Of a stretch of DNA of 64,000 nucleotides, positions 44,320-56,685 are shown one piece after another. The stretch is from contig CM031622.1 in NCBI GenBank assembly GCA_018398815.1, positions 22,813,004 through 22,877,003 on the forward strand. The letters are read 5' to 3'. The notes under the pieces are model-generated. The model worked only from the letters and a program-made list of their open reading frames with translations, had not been told where the DNA came from and did not search any database. The DNA comes from Conus ventricosus (taxonomy: Eukaryota > Mollusca > Gastropoda > Neogastropoda > Conidae). A program made the position numbers and the translations under genes. Positions within the stretch are counted from its first letter, which is position 1, and each line of letters opens with the position of its first letter.

Positions 44320-47300
44320 CACCCCCCTTTCTTTCTCCCCCTCCCATTCTTGTCTCTGTTCACCACCCTTTTTTTCTCCCCCTACTATTTTCTGTCTCTA
44401 ATTTTTCCCCCCCTTTTTTTCCCTATATTCTTTTGTCTCTGTTCTCCCCCCTTTTTTTTTCCCCATACTATTCTTGGGCTCTGTCTCCCCCCTTTTCTTT
44501 CTCTCCAATATTCTCGTTCACCCCCCTTTTCTTTTCCCCATTTTTTTCTCTGTCTCTGTGTCTCACCAACCCCTTTTTTTTCCCCCTCCCATTCTCGTCT
44601 CACCACCCTTTCTTTTCTCTCCCCCCCCCCCCCAACCCCCCATTCCCCTTTTTTACCACCCTTTCTTTCTCCCCCTACTTTCTTGTCTCTGTGTCTCACC
44701 CCCCTTTCTTTTTTCCCCCTACTATTCTTGTTTCAACCCCCTTTCTTTCTTTCCCCTATATTTTTTTTCTCACCCCCCTTTCTTTTCCCCATACTATTTT
44801 CCCGTTCACCCCCCCTTTCTTTCTTCCCCCTTTCTATTCTCTGTCTCTGTGTTCACCCCCCTTTCTTTCTCCCCCTACTATTCTCTGTCTCGGGGTCTCA
44901 CCACCCTTTTCTTTCTCCCATAATTCTCTGTCTCTGTCTCACCCCCCTTTTTTTTTTCCCCATACTTTCCTGTCTCTGTGTCTCACCAAACCCCTTTTTT
45001 TTCTCCCCCCTTTCCCCTTTTTCTTTTCTTGTGGCTCACCAACCCCTTTTTTTCTCCCCCTACTATTTTTCTTTCTCTTTTTCACCCCCTTTTCTTTCCC
45101 CATTACTATTCTCTGTCTCTGTCTCAACCCCCCTTTTTTTTTTCCCCCTACTATTCCTGTCTCTATCTCACCCCCCTTTTTTTTCTCCCCAATTTTTATT
45201 CTCTGTTCTGGTCTCACCCCCCTTTTCTTTTCCCTACTTTTCTTGTCTCTATCTCACCCCCTTTTCTTTTTTCCCCCCCATTTTTTCTACTCTGTTTTCT
45301 CTCCCCCTTTTTTTCTTTTTCCCCCTTTTATTCTTTTCTCTGTGGCTCCCCCACCCTTTTCTTTCTCCCCCCTACATTTTCTGTCTCCCACCCCCTTTTT
45401 TTTTTCCCCCATAATATTTCTGTTCACCCCCCCTTTTTTTCTCCCCATCCCCTTTCCCCGGGCTCGTGTCTCCCACCCTTTTTTTTTCCCCTACTATTTC
45501 CCGTTTTTCACCCCCCTTTTTTTCTCCCCCTACTATTCTTGTCTCTGTGCTCACCCCCTTTTTTTCTCCCCCTCTATTTCTGTCTCTGTGTCTCTCCACC
45601 CTTTTTTTTTTCCCCATTAAATATTCTCTTTTTCGTGTCTCACCACCCCTTTTTTTTATCCCATATATTCTCGGGCTCCCCCCCCTTTCTTTCTCCCCCT
45701 TTCTATTCTCTGTCTCTGTGTTCACCACCCTTTTTTTTTCTCCCCTTACTATTCTCTGTCTTATCTCAACCCCCCTTTTTCTTTTTTCCCCCTATTATTC
45801 TCTATCTCTGTGCTTCCACCCTTTTTTTTTTCCCCATATATTCCTGTCTCACCACCTTTTTTTTCCCCATACTATTCTCTGTCTCTGTGTCTCACCCCCC
45901 TTTCTTTCTCCCCATACTATTCTCTGGCTCTGTGTCTCTCCACCCCTTTTTTTTCTCCCCCTCTATTCTCTGTCCACCCCCTTTCCTTTTTTCCCCCTAC
46001 TTTTCTCTGTTTTCTGTTGGACTCACCCCCCCTTTCTTTTCCCCTTTCTATTTCTGTTTCTGTGTTCACCCCCCCTTTTTTTTCCCCATACTATTTTCGT
46101 TCACCCCTTTTCTTTCTCCCCATTACTATTCTCTGTCTCTGTGTCTCACCACCCTTTTCTTTTCCCCCCTTCTATTCTCCGTCTCACCCCCCCTTTCTTT
46201 TTCCCCATACTTTTCTCTTTTTCTCGGTTTTTCTCCCACCCTTTCTTTTTTCCCCCTTTCTATTCTCTGTCTCCCCCACCCCTTTTTTTCTCCCCATTTT
46301 TTTTTCTCTGTCCACCCTTTCTTTCTCCCAAACTATTCTCTGTCTTGTGTTCACCCCCCTTTTCTTTTCCACATACTATTCCTGTTTTTGGTTTCCACCC
46401 TTTTTTTTTTCCCCCCCCCATACTATTCTCGTTCACCACCTTTTTTTTCCCACCTACCCATTTTCTGTTCACCCCCCTTTTCTTTCTCCCCCTTATTTCT
46501 CTGTTTACCATCCCTTTTTTTTCTCCCCTACTTTCTGTCTCTGTGTCCACCACCCTTTCTTTTCCCCTACTTTTCTCTGTCTCACCCCCTTTCTTTTCCC
46601 CATAATTTCTGTCTCACCACCCCTTTTTTTCTCCCCTTTCTTTTTTCGGTCTCTGTGTCTCACCACCCCTTTTTTTCTCCCCATACTTTCTCTGTCTTTT
46701 GTTCACCCCCCTTTTCTTTTTCCCCATACTATTTCTGTCCCCCACCCTTTTTTTCCCCTTTTAAATTTTCTGTTCTGTGTTTTACCCCCCTTTTTTTTCT
46801 CCCCTTTCTTTTCTCTGTCCCCACCACCCTTTTTTTCTTTTCCCTTTCTATTCTCTGTCTCACCACCCCTTTTTTTCTCTCAAAATATTCTTTGTCCCCA
46901 CCCTTTCTTTCTCCCCCTATATTTTTCTGTCTCTGGGCTCCCCCCTTTCTTTTCCCCCTACCATTCTCGTTCACCACCCTTTTTTTTTCTCCCCATCTAT
47001 TTCTGTCTCCCCCCACCCTTTCCCCCTACTATTCTCGTCTCACCACCCCTTTTTTTTCCCCCTTTCTTTCTCGTCTCTTTTTGGGCCCCCCCACCCCTTT
47101 TTTTTCTCCCCCTATATTCTCTGTCTCTGTTTTTCCCCCCCCTTTTTTTTTCCCTTTCTATTTTCGGGTTTTGTGTCCCCACCACCCCTTTTTTTTTCTC
47201 CCCCTACTAAATTTTCTGTCTCCCGTGTTTCCAAACCCCCTTTTTTCTCCCCTATATTCTTGTCTCACCACCCTTTCTTTCTCTCCTAAATATTCTCTGT

Positions 47301-48110
47301 CTCTGTGTCTCTCCCCCTTTTTTTTCTCTCCTTTCTATTCTCTGGGCTCACCCCCCCTTTCTTTTTTTCCCCCTTCCCATTCTCTGTCTCCCCACCCCTT
47401 TTTTTTTTTCTCTCCATTATTCTTGTTCACCACCCTTTTTTTCTTCATCCCATTTTTCTGTTCACCACCCCTTTTTTTTCCCCCAAAATTCTCGTCTCAC
47501 CACCCCTTTTTTTCCCCCATACTAATTTTGTCTCTGTGTTTTAAACCCCCCTTTTTTTTCCCCATACTTTCTCTGTCTCTGTGTTCACCACGCTTTCTTT
47601 TCCCCCCCCTTTTCTTTGTCTTGTGTGCCCCCACCCCTTTTTTTTTCCCCATATATTTTCTGTCTTGTTCTCTTTCCCCCCTTTTCTTTCCCCCATACTA
47701 TTCTCTGTTCCCCACCCCCCTTTTTTTTCTCTCCATTAATATTCTCTGTCTCTGTGTCTCTCCACCCCCTTTTTTTTCTGCCATAAATATTCTCTGTCTC
47801 ACCCCCTTTCTTTTCCCCCTACTATTCTCTGTCTCACCACCCCTTTTTTTTCTTCCATACTATTTTTTTGTTTTCCCACCCTTTTCTTTCTCTCCTATTT
47901 CTCTGTCTCACCCCCCTTTTTTTCTCCCATACTATTTCTGTCTCTTTTGTCTCACCACCCTTTTCTTTCTTCCCCCTTTTTTTTTCTCTGTCTCTGTGTT
48001 CACCCCCCTTTTTTTTCTCCCCCTTTCTATTCTCTGTCTCACCACCCTTTCTTTTTTTCCATATAATTTTCTGTCTCAACCCTTTCTTTCTTTCCCCCTA
48101 CATTCCCTGG
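44320..48110. repeat. CT-rich satellite array, degraded, about 45-bp unit
   Basis: Units resemble CTCTGTCTCTGTGTCTCACC followed by ACCCTTTCTTTCTCCCCCTACTATT. About 80 units are present, all with indels. A few related units recur near 50.43-50.48 kb. The long Pro/Phe/Ser-rich frames across it are artefacts of the absence of T-starting stops in CT-rich DNA. Confidence 0.85.
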
Positions 48111-49769
48111 GTGAAAAACCCACCAAAAAATTGATTTGGGGGCCCCGAAATTAGGCCCGGGGGGCCAGGGGCCGGGTAGGCCCCCGGGGGGGGGTCCCGG
48201 GGCCCGCGCCCCCCTTGGGGGTTTCCCGGGGGGGGAAGCCCCCCCGGGGGAAATTTTATTTTTTAATTTTTTTTAGGCCAATTTCGTTTTGGGTCTCCTG
48301 CACCCGAAAAGCTTAATTGTAACTGATTTTTTTGCCGTAAAAAAACTTAACTGTAACTTTCTTTTTGTGGTTAAATGTTAGACTTTTGTTCCATTAATTC
48401 AAATTTTAAAAGAATAAAAATAATATTCATGGGGTTTTTGTACCCAAATTTAGGAAAAATTAAAAACTAAAAATGTAGAAAATAAACCCGAATATAAAAC
48501 TCAAAAAGGGAAATTTTTTTCACCCAATTGAACGATCAAAACATTCCAAAAAAACAAATTTCCCCCCAAATTGTTTAAAATGGTTAAATTTACTATTGAA
48601 ACCCCAAAATGTTTTGTAAAAAGGAAAAAACTTTCTCACACCTTTGAGTGCCCAAGAAGGGGAAACCCAAAATGTTTATTCTTGCCCACACCATTTGGGC
48701 TTTTAAGTCCAAAGAATCACACCCTTTTAAAAAAAGGGAAAACAAAGTTGACTGTTGTCAGCACATTTTTTTTCCCTTTTCCCAGCAACCAACCCATTCA
48801 GAAAATGGGAAAAAGAACAAAGGTGGGGCCTTTTTTATTTGTCGTTTTCCCCTTGTCCTCACTGTCCCAAAAAAACCCCCATATACATGAAGTATAAATT
48901 TATCCCTTTTAATTTATTTTTGGAAAAGTCCCTCAATAAAAATGCCCAAAAAGTCATCCACATTTCTATCATTTTTCCCTGGTTTTCAAACAAAAACAAG
49001 GGCGGTCATTATTTTATTTTGTTGATTTTTATTTTAAACAAATCCTTTTATTAATGAAATTTCTTTTCCCCTGTCAAACAAAGAGTGGTAAAGAAAAATA
49101 AAAAAAAAAAAAAAAAAAGGAAAGGAAAAAAAAAGGAAAAAAAAAAATAAAAAAAAAAACTTTCAGTCCAAGTGGGGGCGCTTGGGAAAAAAGCCCCATG
49201 TCTGCAAACACCAGGGTTTTTTGTTTTTTTAAATGGAGGCCCGGTACTGGAGTAATGGGCACGAAGGCAGACTGAACAGGGCAGGGCACCGTTTGGCCCT
49301 ACAGATGTAGCCAAAGTTGCCCGGTGGGGCTGCAGCTGGGAAAAAGGCTTGAGTGGGAGGAAGGGAGCTAAATTTTTTTCGCGGTTGTGTAAATATTCCG
49401 AGGTGGGAATTGGTTTTAAATTAAAAAAAAAAAAAGTGTAGGGAGGATCAGGTCATTTGATTTTTCCACCTTTTCTTTTCCAAAAAAAAATATCATAACA
49501 AACCTGATTTTTTTTTAAGGAAAGGAAATAAAAAAAATTAATAAATTAAAAAAACAAAAAGAAAACCCGGACAACAACAAAAACCCCCCCCTACAATAAT
49601 AAAAATTTAAGAATCCCCTCACTCCCCCCTGAAAAAAATATATAAAAAAAAAGGAAATTTTTTTCTCTTTAAAAAAAAAAAAAAAAAAAACTAAAAAGGA
49701 AAAAATTTTCACCCCCGATTCATTAAAAATTCCCCCACCCCCCCAAAATTTCACTATAAGTATAATTCG

Positions 49770-49792
49770 CCCCCCCCCCCCCCCCAAACCCC

Positions 49793-49846
<54 letters not shown>
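49770..49846. repeat. Poly-C tract in degraded block
   Basis: About 17 C, then AAACCCCA, then more than 50 C. Given the surrounding quality it may be artefactual. Confidence 0.7.
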
Positions 49847-49848
<2 letters not shown>

Positions 49849-50311
49849 ACAACTTTTTTAAATTTTATTCTAATTACTTTTGCAAAGAATAGAAAAATGT
49901 TAACTTGCCTTAAAGTTTTTTTTTGCTCTGGGTGATCAGCATGGCTTCAAGTTTCTTTTTTTTCCCTTCGCTCCGAAAATGATCGTTTTTTAAAAAACGA
50001 TTTTGAAACCGTGCCCGGGCCCCATTTATTTTTTGACCATTTGCGATATTCATTGCCGTGTCATCAGTTTTGTTTAGCCCTTTTTCATCTCCTTTGTTTT
50101 TAAATTTTGGGCCCTCGACGCATGTATGAAATTTCCTTTTTTCAAAAAAGCCAAAGACACTTAATTTCTGGAGACCCTCAAAAATTTCGGGTCAGTCGAC
50201 GCGCCAATGTTAGCCCCGTGAAGGGTTTCCGGGAAAAAACCGAAAAAGTTTTTCCGGTTTTGAGATGGAAAACCCTTGGGTGAAAAACAAAATGGAAAAA
50301 CCCATAAAAAC

Positions 50312-50347
<36 letters not shown>

Positions 50348-51349
50348 TTACGGAAGTTCCGTCAAGACCCGAAAATAAATTTTTACGGAAATTTTCCCTC
50401 CTTTGACGGAAAAAAAGTTTCAATGCTTTTCCCCTGTTCACCACCCTTTTCTTTCTTCCCCCTACTTTTTTCGTCTCTGGGCACCCCAATTTATACACCC
50501 CTTTCTTCCGATCACTCTGGGGTTTTCGTTCTTTTTCAACATAAGCACCCCCCTTTGAACCACTCTTTGTTTTGTTTTGTTGTGTGTGTGTGGTGTGGTG
50601 TGTGTGTGTTCCTCCATATGAAAACCCAACCCGTCTCTCTCTTTTTTCCATTCCACTACTTTCCCTCACGCCTCAACTCCCCAGTTTGTTTGGGGGTTTT
50701 CATCAACTACAGTTTTTTCTGGGGGTTTCATCAAACTCCGGTTTACATCAACTCACAGTTTGTTCTGGGGGTTTTTCATCAAATCACAGTTTGTCTGGGG
50801 GTTTTTCCTCGCGTTAGGGGTCTTGTGTGACGTCTTCTATTACCCTCGACAGCAACCCCGACCCCCATCATATCTTGGGAAAACAGGGGGGTACACACCC
50901 AACACATGTTTTTTTTTTCCTTGGTTACAATTTTTAAAAATACTACCTTAGTTGGGGGGGGGGGGTTAGTGAAGGGTGTGGGGGGCCCGTTGGATACACA
51001 GCAAAATAGGGGGGAAGCAGTTTTAGTGTCCCCTCCTGTGGCAGTTCATCACAATTTAAAAAATGATTGCTCTAGTTGGGACTGCAGTGAGGGGTGGCCA
51101 TGGGACCGGCCTGGGGGCCCCCCTGTGTAAGGGGAAGCCAGAAAAAAGAATGGTTTTGTGGGGGGGGGTGGAGAGGGGGGGTGGGGGGAGGTGGGAGTGG
51201 GGGAGTGGTTGGAGGGGGTGGAAGGGGAGAGGGGTCCCCCGGACCCCAAAGGGGGCAAAAAAAACAACAGCAAACAAAATGTTTTAAAACTAACTTTTCA
51301 GCATCTTCTATTGGGTTCCCTTTTTTGTTGTTATCAGGGGCCCCCCAAA

Positions 51350-52035
51350 ACATTTTTTGCCCCTTGCTAAGCCCTTTTGAGCAGAGGTTCTCAATAGCCC
51401 CCCAAAACATTTCTGCCCCTTGCAGAGCTTTTGAGCACAGTGTTTTAGTGGCCCCTCTACAATTTTTGCCGCTTGGGAGAGCTTGTGAGCACAGTTGTCC
51501 CCAGTGGCCCCCCTTTCATTTCCCCGCCGTTGCAGAAATTTTTGGCACAGTTTTACTCGGGCCCCCACACATTTCTGCCATTGCAGAAACTTGCTGAGCA
51601 CGTGTACTCAAAAGGGGGCCCACCATTTCTCCCTTCCCGAGCTTGCTGAGCCCCAGGGGTACTCAGTGGCCCCTACACATTTCTAAAACCCCCTTTTGGG
51701 GCTTTCTGAAAGGTTTTTTTTTTGGCCCCTACACATTTCTGTACTTTCAGGCCCTTTCTGAGCAGAGGTTTTACTCAGGGGCCCCCCAACCAATTCGCCC
51801 CCCTTTTCTTTTTTCTGAGCAGGTGTAATCAGTAGGCCCCAAATTTTGCCCCCCTTGCAGAAACTTGCTGAGCAGAGTATACTCAGTGGCCCCTAACTTT
51901 TTTGCCACTTGGAGAGTTTTTTGAGCCGTGTACTCAGTGGCCCCTACACATTTCTGCCACTTGCAGAGCTTGCTGAGCAGAGTGTACTCAGTGGCCCCTA
52001 CACATTTTTGCCACTTGCAGAGCTTGCTGAGCAGA
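51350..52035. repeat. 54-bp minisatellite, about 12 units
   Basis: The clean unit near 51.93-52.03 kb is GTGTACTCAGTGGCCCCTAC followed by ACATTTTTGCCACTTGCAGAGCTTGCTGAGCAGA. Leftwards the units become progressively more altered, so the array marks the right edge of the degraded block. Confidence 0.88.
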
Positions 52036-52510
52036 GCGTAGAGCTCTTCAGCCCATGTCCAGGCCAGGTGAACCTGAAGGCCTCCTTCAGGAAGGGGGTG
52101 TTCCACCCACGAGGATCTCCCACTGCTGAAGGACCTGCAGTGAACTGACAGAACCACCGGGCTCCTCAACAAAAGCTGATGTCCCAAGCAGAGCTGCTCA
52201 TACAAACATGTCGATCGGACTTCAGCTCTATCCTACCTACTTCCTTCGCTCAGTTTGGTCAGTTCTTTCCCATCCCGACCATGGATCACCTCCTCTTGTA
52301 TTCTTCCATGGAAATGAAAATTTTACCAGAGAAACATCTTCTGCAGTAAAGCCAAAACTTTTTCTGTCCTTTGCTTTGCAGGCAGAACACACAGCGGAGC
52401 CGACAGTCGTGAGTTTGAACCCCTTGTGGGGTCAGATCGTTTTCGGCTCATAAACCCTCTCTGCCAGTCCAGCAGTCAATGGCTGTCTGACTCACCTCAG
52501 GGAAGGTTAA

Positions 52511-53396
52511 CTCATTGCCGCCTCGTCGATCACCTGGCCGACGACGGGTTGAGTGCTTCGCACAGACACGTCACCGGCCAGGTGATCGACGATCTACTCG
52601 AATTTTCGCATGCAGCTGTGCGGTCTAAGGGAAACAATCGTGATATCTACAGAAAGCTGAGGATCTCCTCTATTAGGTGGTACTCTTCCTTGGTATATTA
52701 TCTCGCGTTTGATTCTACTTTTTGCTCATATTATGGATAGCTGGAGATAACTCTGGCTGCCCGTGTTCATCATGTTGTCGGCCCGACGCGTCAGCGAGTC
52801 GTAGCGAACAGAAACATCGTATTTCAAGAAGTAACTGAAAGAAAAATGGAAGAAGAAGAACGATCAAAATGGAAGAACTGGAACTGTTTTCCGAACTTGT
52901 GGAACTTTTCCGAACTGTTTTCTGAACTTGCCGAATCGGACAGAGAGGATATGAGTGACGATGGTGAGTTGCACATACCAAATGATGATGAGATTTTCGC
53001 ATTTTTTCTTCAAATATGTGACAGCAGCTCTTGTTTGAGGTTTAGACCATGCACACAGCTGTGTGTGTGGAAGATACATTGTTTTTATGTGTTTGCTACA
53101 CATTGTGTTGACTACAGTTATGATCATATTGATTTTTCATCCATACTTACGTGGAGAAAAAGTTTTTGCTCATAGCTGTTTGCCTACACTTTTCAAACCA
53201 GTGGCGAGTGAAGTATGTACTGAACACAGGACTGTAGTATTTTTTTTTCTAAAAGAACATGATTTGAAGTTTTCAAAAACATAATATTTATTGTTGTATT
53301 CGGTTTGGTTCTGTCTGTATATTTTTTTGTAAAAATACCGAAAATAGTGCGTCTCAGCGTGTCACGGTTGTGGCAGAAAGTTACGTCTGCAATGAG
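52511..53396. mobile_element. piggyBac-like non-autonomous element at TTAA
   Basis: TTAA lies immediately outside each end (52507-52510 and 53397-53400). The termini CTCATTGC and GCAATGAG are perfect 8-base inverted repeats. A subterminal perfect inverted repeat (CGTCGATCACCTGGCCG at 52524-52540, reverse complement at 52575-52591) forms a potential 17-pair hairpin. The interior of 886 bases has a short acidic frame near 52.85-53.05 kb (SELAESDREDMSDDGEL) but no transposase domain. TTAA duplication is the hallmark of piggyBac insertion. Confidence 0.75.
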
Positions 53397-53400
53397 TTAA

Positions 53401-54109
53401 AGGCAGTAAAAGGAGAGGGATGGGCTCTGACTTCCATTATGCTGTGCACTAGACATGGTGAACTTCTGACAGTTCATTGCCCCAACAGCCAATAGGCTTT
53501 GGGAACTTTGACCCGTTTTTTTTTTTTTTTAATTTCCTTCACAAATTCTGGTAAAGATGTGTTAACACCTGGCCATTTATCCCTCTAAAGCCCAGAGGAA
53601 GGATCAATGACCTGAAACATTGAACAAACGTTTCCAACTAACCTTCAAGACACTGTCCAGTGCAGGGTCCCTGTCATCTTTTTCTTTTCTTTTTTTGCTT
53701 GTATTGTTTTGTTGTTACATCTTCTGTGCCACCTCAGCAGCACAGCACCCACGCCGCTCATTCCAGCATCCTGTCCACAGCCCCACCAATCCACAGTCAA
53801 TGTCATGTCATCGTAAGGCAACCCACCAGAGGAGACACTGCACTGCAGCCAAGTCACTTCAATGGTTCTCAGTGGTTGCCTGTTGTGATCCAACACGGGC
53901 AGAACACCACCTGCTAAGCCCCCTACTGAGGTATCCGCCTTCTGCTATCATCCGTTGTTAGCGAAATGACAACTTGTAAGGGGTGAATATCCTACTCTTG
54001 CTTAGGATGATAAGATCTCCTTCTTCTTCTTCTTCTGCGTAGCAGGCCGATACTCCTGCGGGCACTCCCTATATGGACAGGCAAGTATTAATCCCATCTA
54101 CCCAACAAA
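53401..54109. other. Intron, mostly unrecognised
   Basis: Contains CCAGAGGAGACACTGCA near 53828, shared with the minus strand near 11.1 kb, and a TTC repeat near 54021. No exon was identified. Confidence 0.45.
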
Positions 54110-54335
54110 GGGAGTGGAGTTTTGTGTGTATGACCGTTTTCATCCCACCATTAAGGCAGCCATACTCCATCTTCGGGGAAGGTGCATACTATGTGTAACG
54201 TGTCATCCATACCAACGGCCAAACTGGCCTTCCTTGCGAAAGTTGGTGATGGATTTTACGTGTGTGCCGAGATCTTATGCGTGCATTCACACAAGGAACT
54301 TCGGTTTATAGTCTCATTCGAAGGACTGTATGCAT
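54110..54335 (-). mobile_element. SINE body fragment
   Basis: The plus strand shares TGTGTAACGTGTCATCCATA, CCAACGGCCAAACTGG, GAAAGTTGGTGATGG and TTTATAGTCTC with the SINE at 2826-3345. The tRNA-like head and the tail are absent. Confidence 0.75.
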
Positions 54336-54602
54336 GATAAGATCATGCCTAGCATGTCAGAGAGCCTGTCTCTGTTAACACTAAATGATCAATAATAGGA
54401 AACAATGGGAAACCTCTCGGGTTGCTAAAATTAGTGATGATTAAGCGTAAGAAAACGAACAGCATACATTCATTTAGAAACAAAGCAAAATTTCTGAATT
54501 CCATTTACAGGAGAAATGGAAGAAAAAACACGAAGAAGAGGCGCACCAATGAGAGAGGAGAAACAGCTGAAGCCAAGGTGGGTCGTGGATCATCAGACTT
54601 AC

Positions 54603-54677
54603 ATTTTCCACAAAACTGGTGTGTTGGCCAGCATGATGAAGTCGTTGGTCACGTTGTTCAGTCGCACTCCCAGTCAG
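54603..54677 (-). CDS. WASHC2: WASHC2 head exon (NDFIMLANTQF region)
   Basis: The acceptor GTTCAG|CTGACT and donor AAAAT|GTAAGT bound 75 bases. One frame reads RLNNVTNDFIMLANT, matching [21 protein letters not shown] of vertebrate FAM21 closely. The ends need small corrections: DWEC before RLNN is one base out of frame, and QFVEN at the end appears once two extra bases (a C in CC and a T in TTTT) are ignored. A missing G after CAG would restore phase 0 with exon 56686-56777. Four small homopolymer-length errors within 75 bases are more than elsewhere. The region belongs to the N-terminal head that binds the rest of the WASH complex. Confidence 0.87.
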
Positions 54678-54901
54678 CTGAACATGCCCCACCATCAGTC
54701 ATTAGACATCAAGGACATCATCATTTGGGGTTTGTTTTGTTCTTTTTAAACATGGAGAAAAAATATATTTGCCATTTCATCATCATTGGTTACTTACAAA
54801 TGTGACATGTTACATATCCAGAGCATGTTCTTTAAAAATTTTTTTTTTAATTGTCGTTTACTTCTGTCGAGAATTCTCTCAGAATGTTGAAATTAACTTG
54901 A

Positions 54902-54905
54902 GTGT

Positions 54906-54974
<69 letters not shown>
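54902..54974. repeat. (GT)n microsatellite
   Basis: GT repeat with a single TGTT interruption. Confidence 0.95.
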
Positions 54975-54976
<2 letters not shown>

Positions 54977-54979
54977 AGT

Positions 54980-55340
54980 GCTTTGTCCTCTTTTCATAGT
55001 TTAAAGGCCATTCACTTATACATGATTTGAACACATATTCTTGATTCAAAAACAAAACAAAACAAAACAAAACAACAACCCAAAACAATCATGAACACAA
55101 TGAGAAAAAAATGATGACAATTTTCCCCAGCATAAAGACAGCGTGTGAAAGGCACAGATTGCTAAGAATTACGCAATGCACACTGCACATAATTTTATCT
55201 TGCACTATCATACCTTCCCTTGTTCTCAGAAAACTGTAAGCTCTCTCAATTCAAACAAACTGAAAAACAAAAACATGGACACAAGATCTCTCCAGTAAAA
55301 ACCGAAAGATCGTTTATCACTCCATGTTTCACTAATTCAA
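54980..55340. other. Intronic sequence, nothing recognised
   Basis: AT-rich unique sequence with an (AAAAC)n patch near 55050-55075. Confidence 0.5.
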
Positions 55341-56048
55341 TTAAAAATGACTGTATTTCAATCTGATTCACACCAAAAGGTATGAGGAAGAAGTCAGTGA
55401 TAGGGTGGGAGGTGATAGAGGGGTTAAATTATTCATTAGAACACAACTATTCTTCAATCAATCTGAATCACACTGAAAGGGATGAGGAAGCTTGGGGTGA
55501 TGGGGGTCTGAGGGAGGAGCTGTGGTTTTTATTATTCATTTAAATCATGACTGTGTTTCAATCAATCTGATTCACACTGAAGGAATAAGGAAGGAGGTCA
55601 CGGGTGTGTGTGTGTGTGTGTGTGGGGGGGGGGGAGTTTAAATTATTCATTAAACCATGACTGAATTTCAATCAATCTGATTCACACTGAAAGGGATGAG
55701 GAAGGAGGTGAGGAGGGGGGGGGGGGGGGGGTGAGGGGGTGTTTAAATTATTCATTAAACCATGACTGTGTTTCAATAAACCTGATTCATTGTGAAGGGA
55801 ATAAGGAAGAGGGAGGTGAGGGGGTGGGGATGAGTTAATAACTCATTTAAATCATGATTGTTTTTCAACCAATCCGATCCACACGGAATAGGATCAGAAA
55901 GAAGGAGGTGAGGGGATGGTATAGAGGTGCTGTGTATAAATTACTACATAAATAATGACTGTATTTCAATCAATCTGATTCTCACAGAAAAGGGAAAAGG
56001 AAGGAGAAGGTGAGGGGGTGGGAGAGAAGGTGCTGTTTTTTTTTTTTT

Positions 56049-56548
56049 GTACTCCCAGTTCTTATAGAACAGGGAGTACTTTACAATGGGAATGAAGAAA
56101 TGCTGTGTGTCTGTCTGTCTGTCTGTCCGTCCGTGGTCAAAATGTGTTCCACTCGCTCCAGACAAAAACTGCTGGACCAGTCTTTCTGAAAATTTGTAGA
56201 TATGTTCATATTGGGTCACGGATGATGCCCGATGTTTTATTTTACCAGAATAGCCGTTACTAACGGTTATAAAATGATAATTTTGTTATGTACAGTTTTA
56301 AGCAATAACGGTTTACAAACTTCAGTGAAACCAATTACTGTAAGCTTCTCAGTAGTACAGTGTTGGTATCCCGCCCGTCACGCGGGTTCACTTTCCGCCG
56401 GGGAGAGTAGCATTTTTTTTCTTTTCTCTTACATACAAAATTTCTACCACCAAAAGGGGAGAAAGTGCTATAGTGACTGATTCATATATATATATATATA
56501 TATATTTTTTTTTCTTCTTTTTTTGTACTACTTACTAACTGGGAGTAC
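56049..56548 (+). mobile_element. TIR element, GTACTCCC family, copy 2
   Basis: It starts GTACTCCCAGTT (56049-56060) and ends with its exact reverse complement AACTGGGAGTAC (56537-56548). The left half matches copy 1 at 13.9 kb (GTCAAAATGTGTTCCACTCG onward). This copy contains an additional tRNA-Asp-like stretch and a (TA)n run near 56484. It is inserted in the 100-bp tandem repeat. Confidence 0.78.
56346..56406 (+). pseudogene. tRNA-Asp-like sequence inside the TIR element
   Basis: TCTCAGTAGTACAGTGTTGG, then TATCCCGCCCGTCACGCGGG, then TTCACTTTCCGCCGGGGAG. This follows tRNA-Asp(GTC) closely through the anticodon arm, but lacks the variable loop and the first half of the T arm. It is a deleted pseudogene or the head of a SINE, not a functional tRNA. 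Confidence 0.6.
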
Positions 56549-56685
56549 ATTTATATGTTTTGCATCTTGTTTAATTCTTCATTTAAATCAGACTGCATTT
56601 CAATCTGATTCACACTGACAGGGGGTGAGGAAGGAGAAAGGTAAACAGCTAGGATGGAGGTGGCTTGAAGAACAAGAACCCTGAC

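Larger units (their letters stand above)
35015..51930. other. Degraded, homopolymer-biased sequence block
   Basis: Across about 17 kb, short homopolymers (CCCC, GGGG, TTTT, AAAA) replace mixed sequence. Where a clean copy is available (59.57-64.0 kb) the differences are mostly a base changed to match its neighbour. Examples: clean TCGGAACCTGGGACCTGG against TCGGAACCCTGGGCCCGG, and clean CTTCATCTGCAGGG against CTTCATCTCCCGGG. Tandem arrays at both ends pass from clean to degraded within a unit or two. I treat this as uncorrected gap-fill or low-quality consensus, and no reading frame in it should be annotated. Confidence 0.88.
55341..56640. repeat. Imperfect 100-bp tandem repeat, interrupted
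   Basis: Units contain TTCAATCAATCTGATTCACA, a purine-rich GGGATGAGGAAGGAGGT stretch and AAATTATTCATTAAACCATG. About seven units occupy 55341-56040, and another follows at 56575-56640 after the inserted TIR element. Several purine stretches have expanded into G runs. Confidence 0.8.

Noticed and set aside
44269..48154. Pro/Phe/Ser-rich proteins of up to about 1000 residues
   Set aside because: They lie in a CT-rich satellite within the degraded block. CT-only sequence cannot encode stops, so the frames are expected by composition.
56346..56406. Functional tRNA-Asp gene
   Set aside because: The variable loop and part of the T arm are missing, and it lies inside a TIR element.
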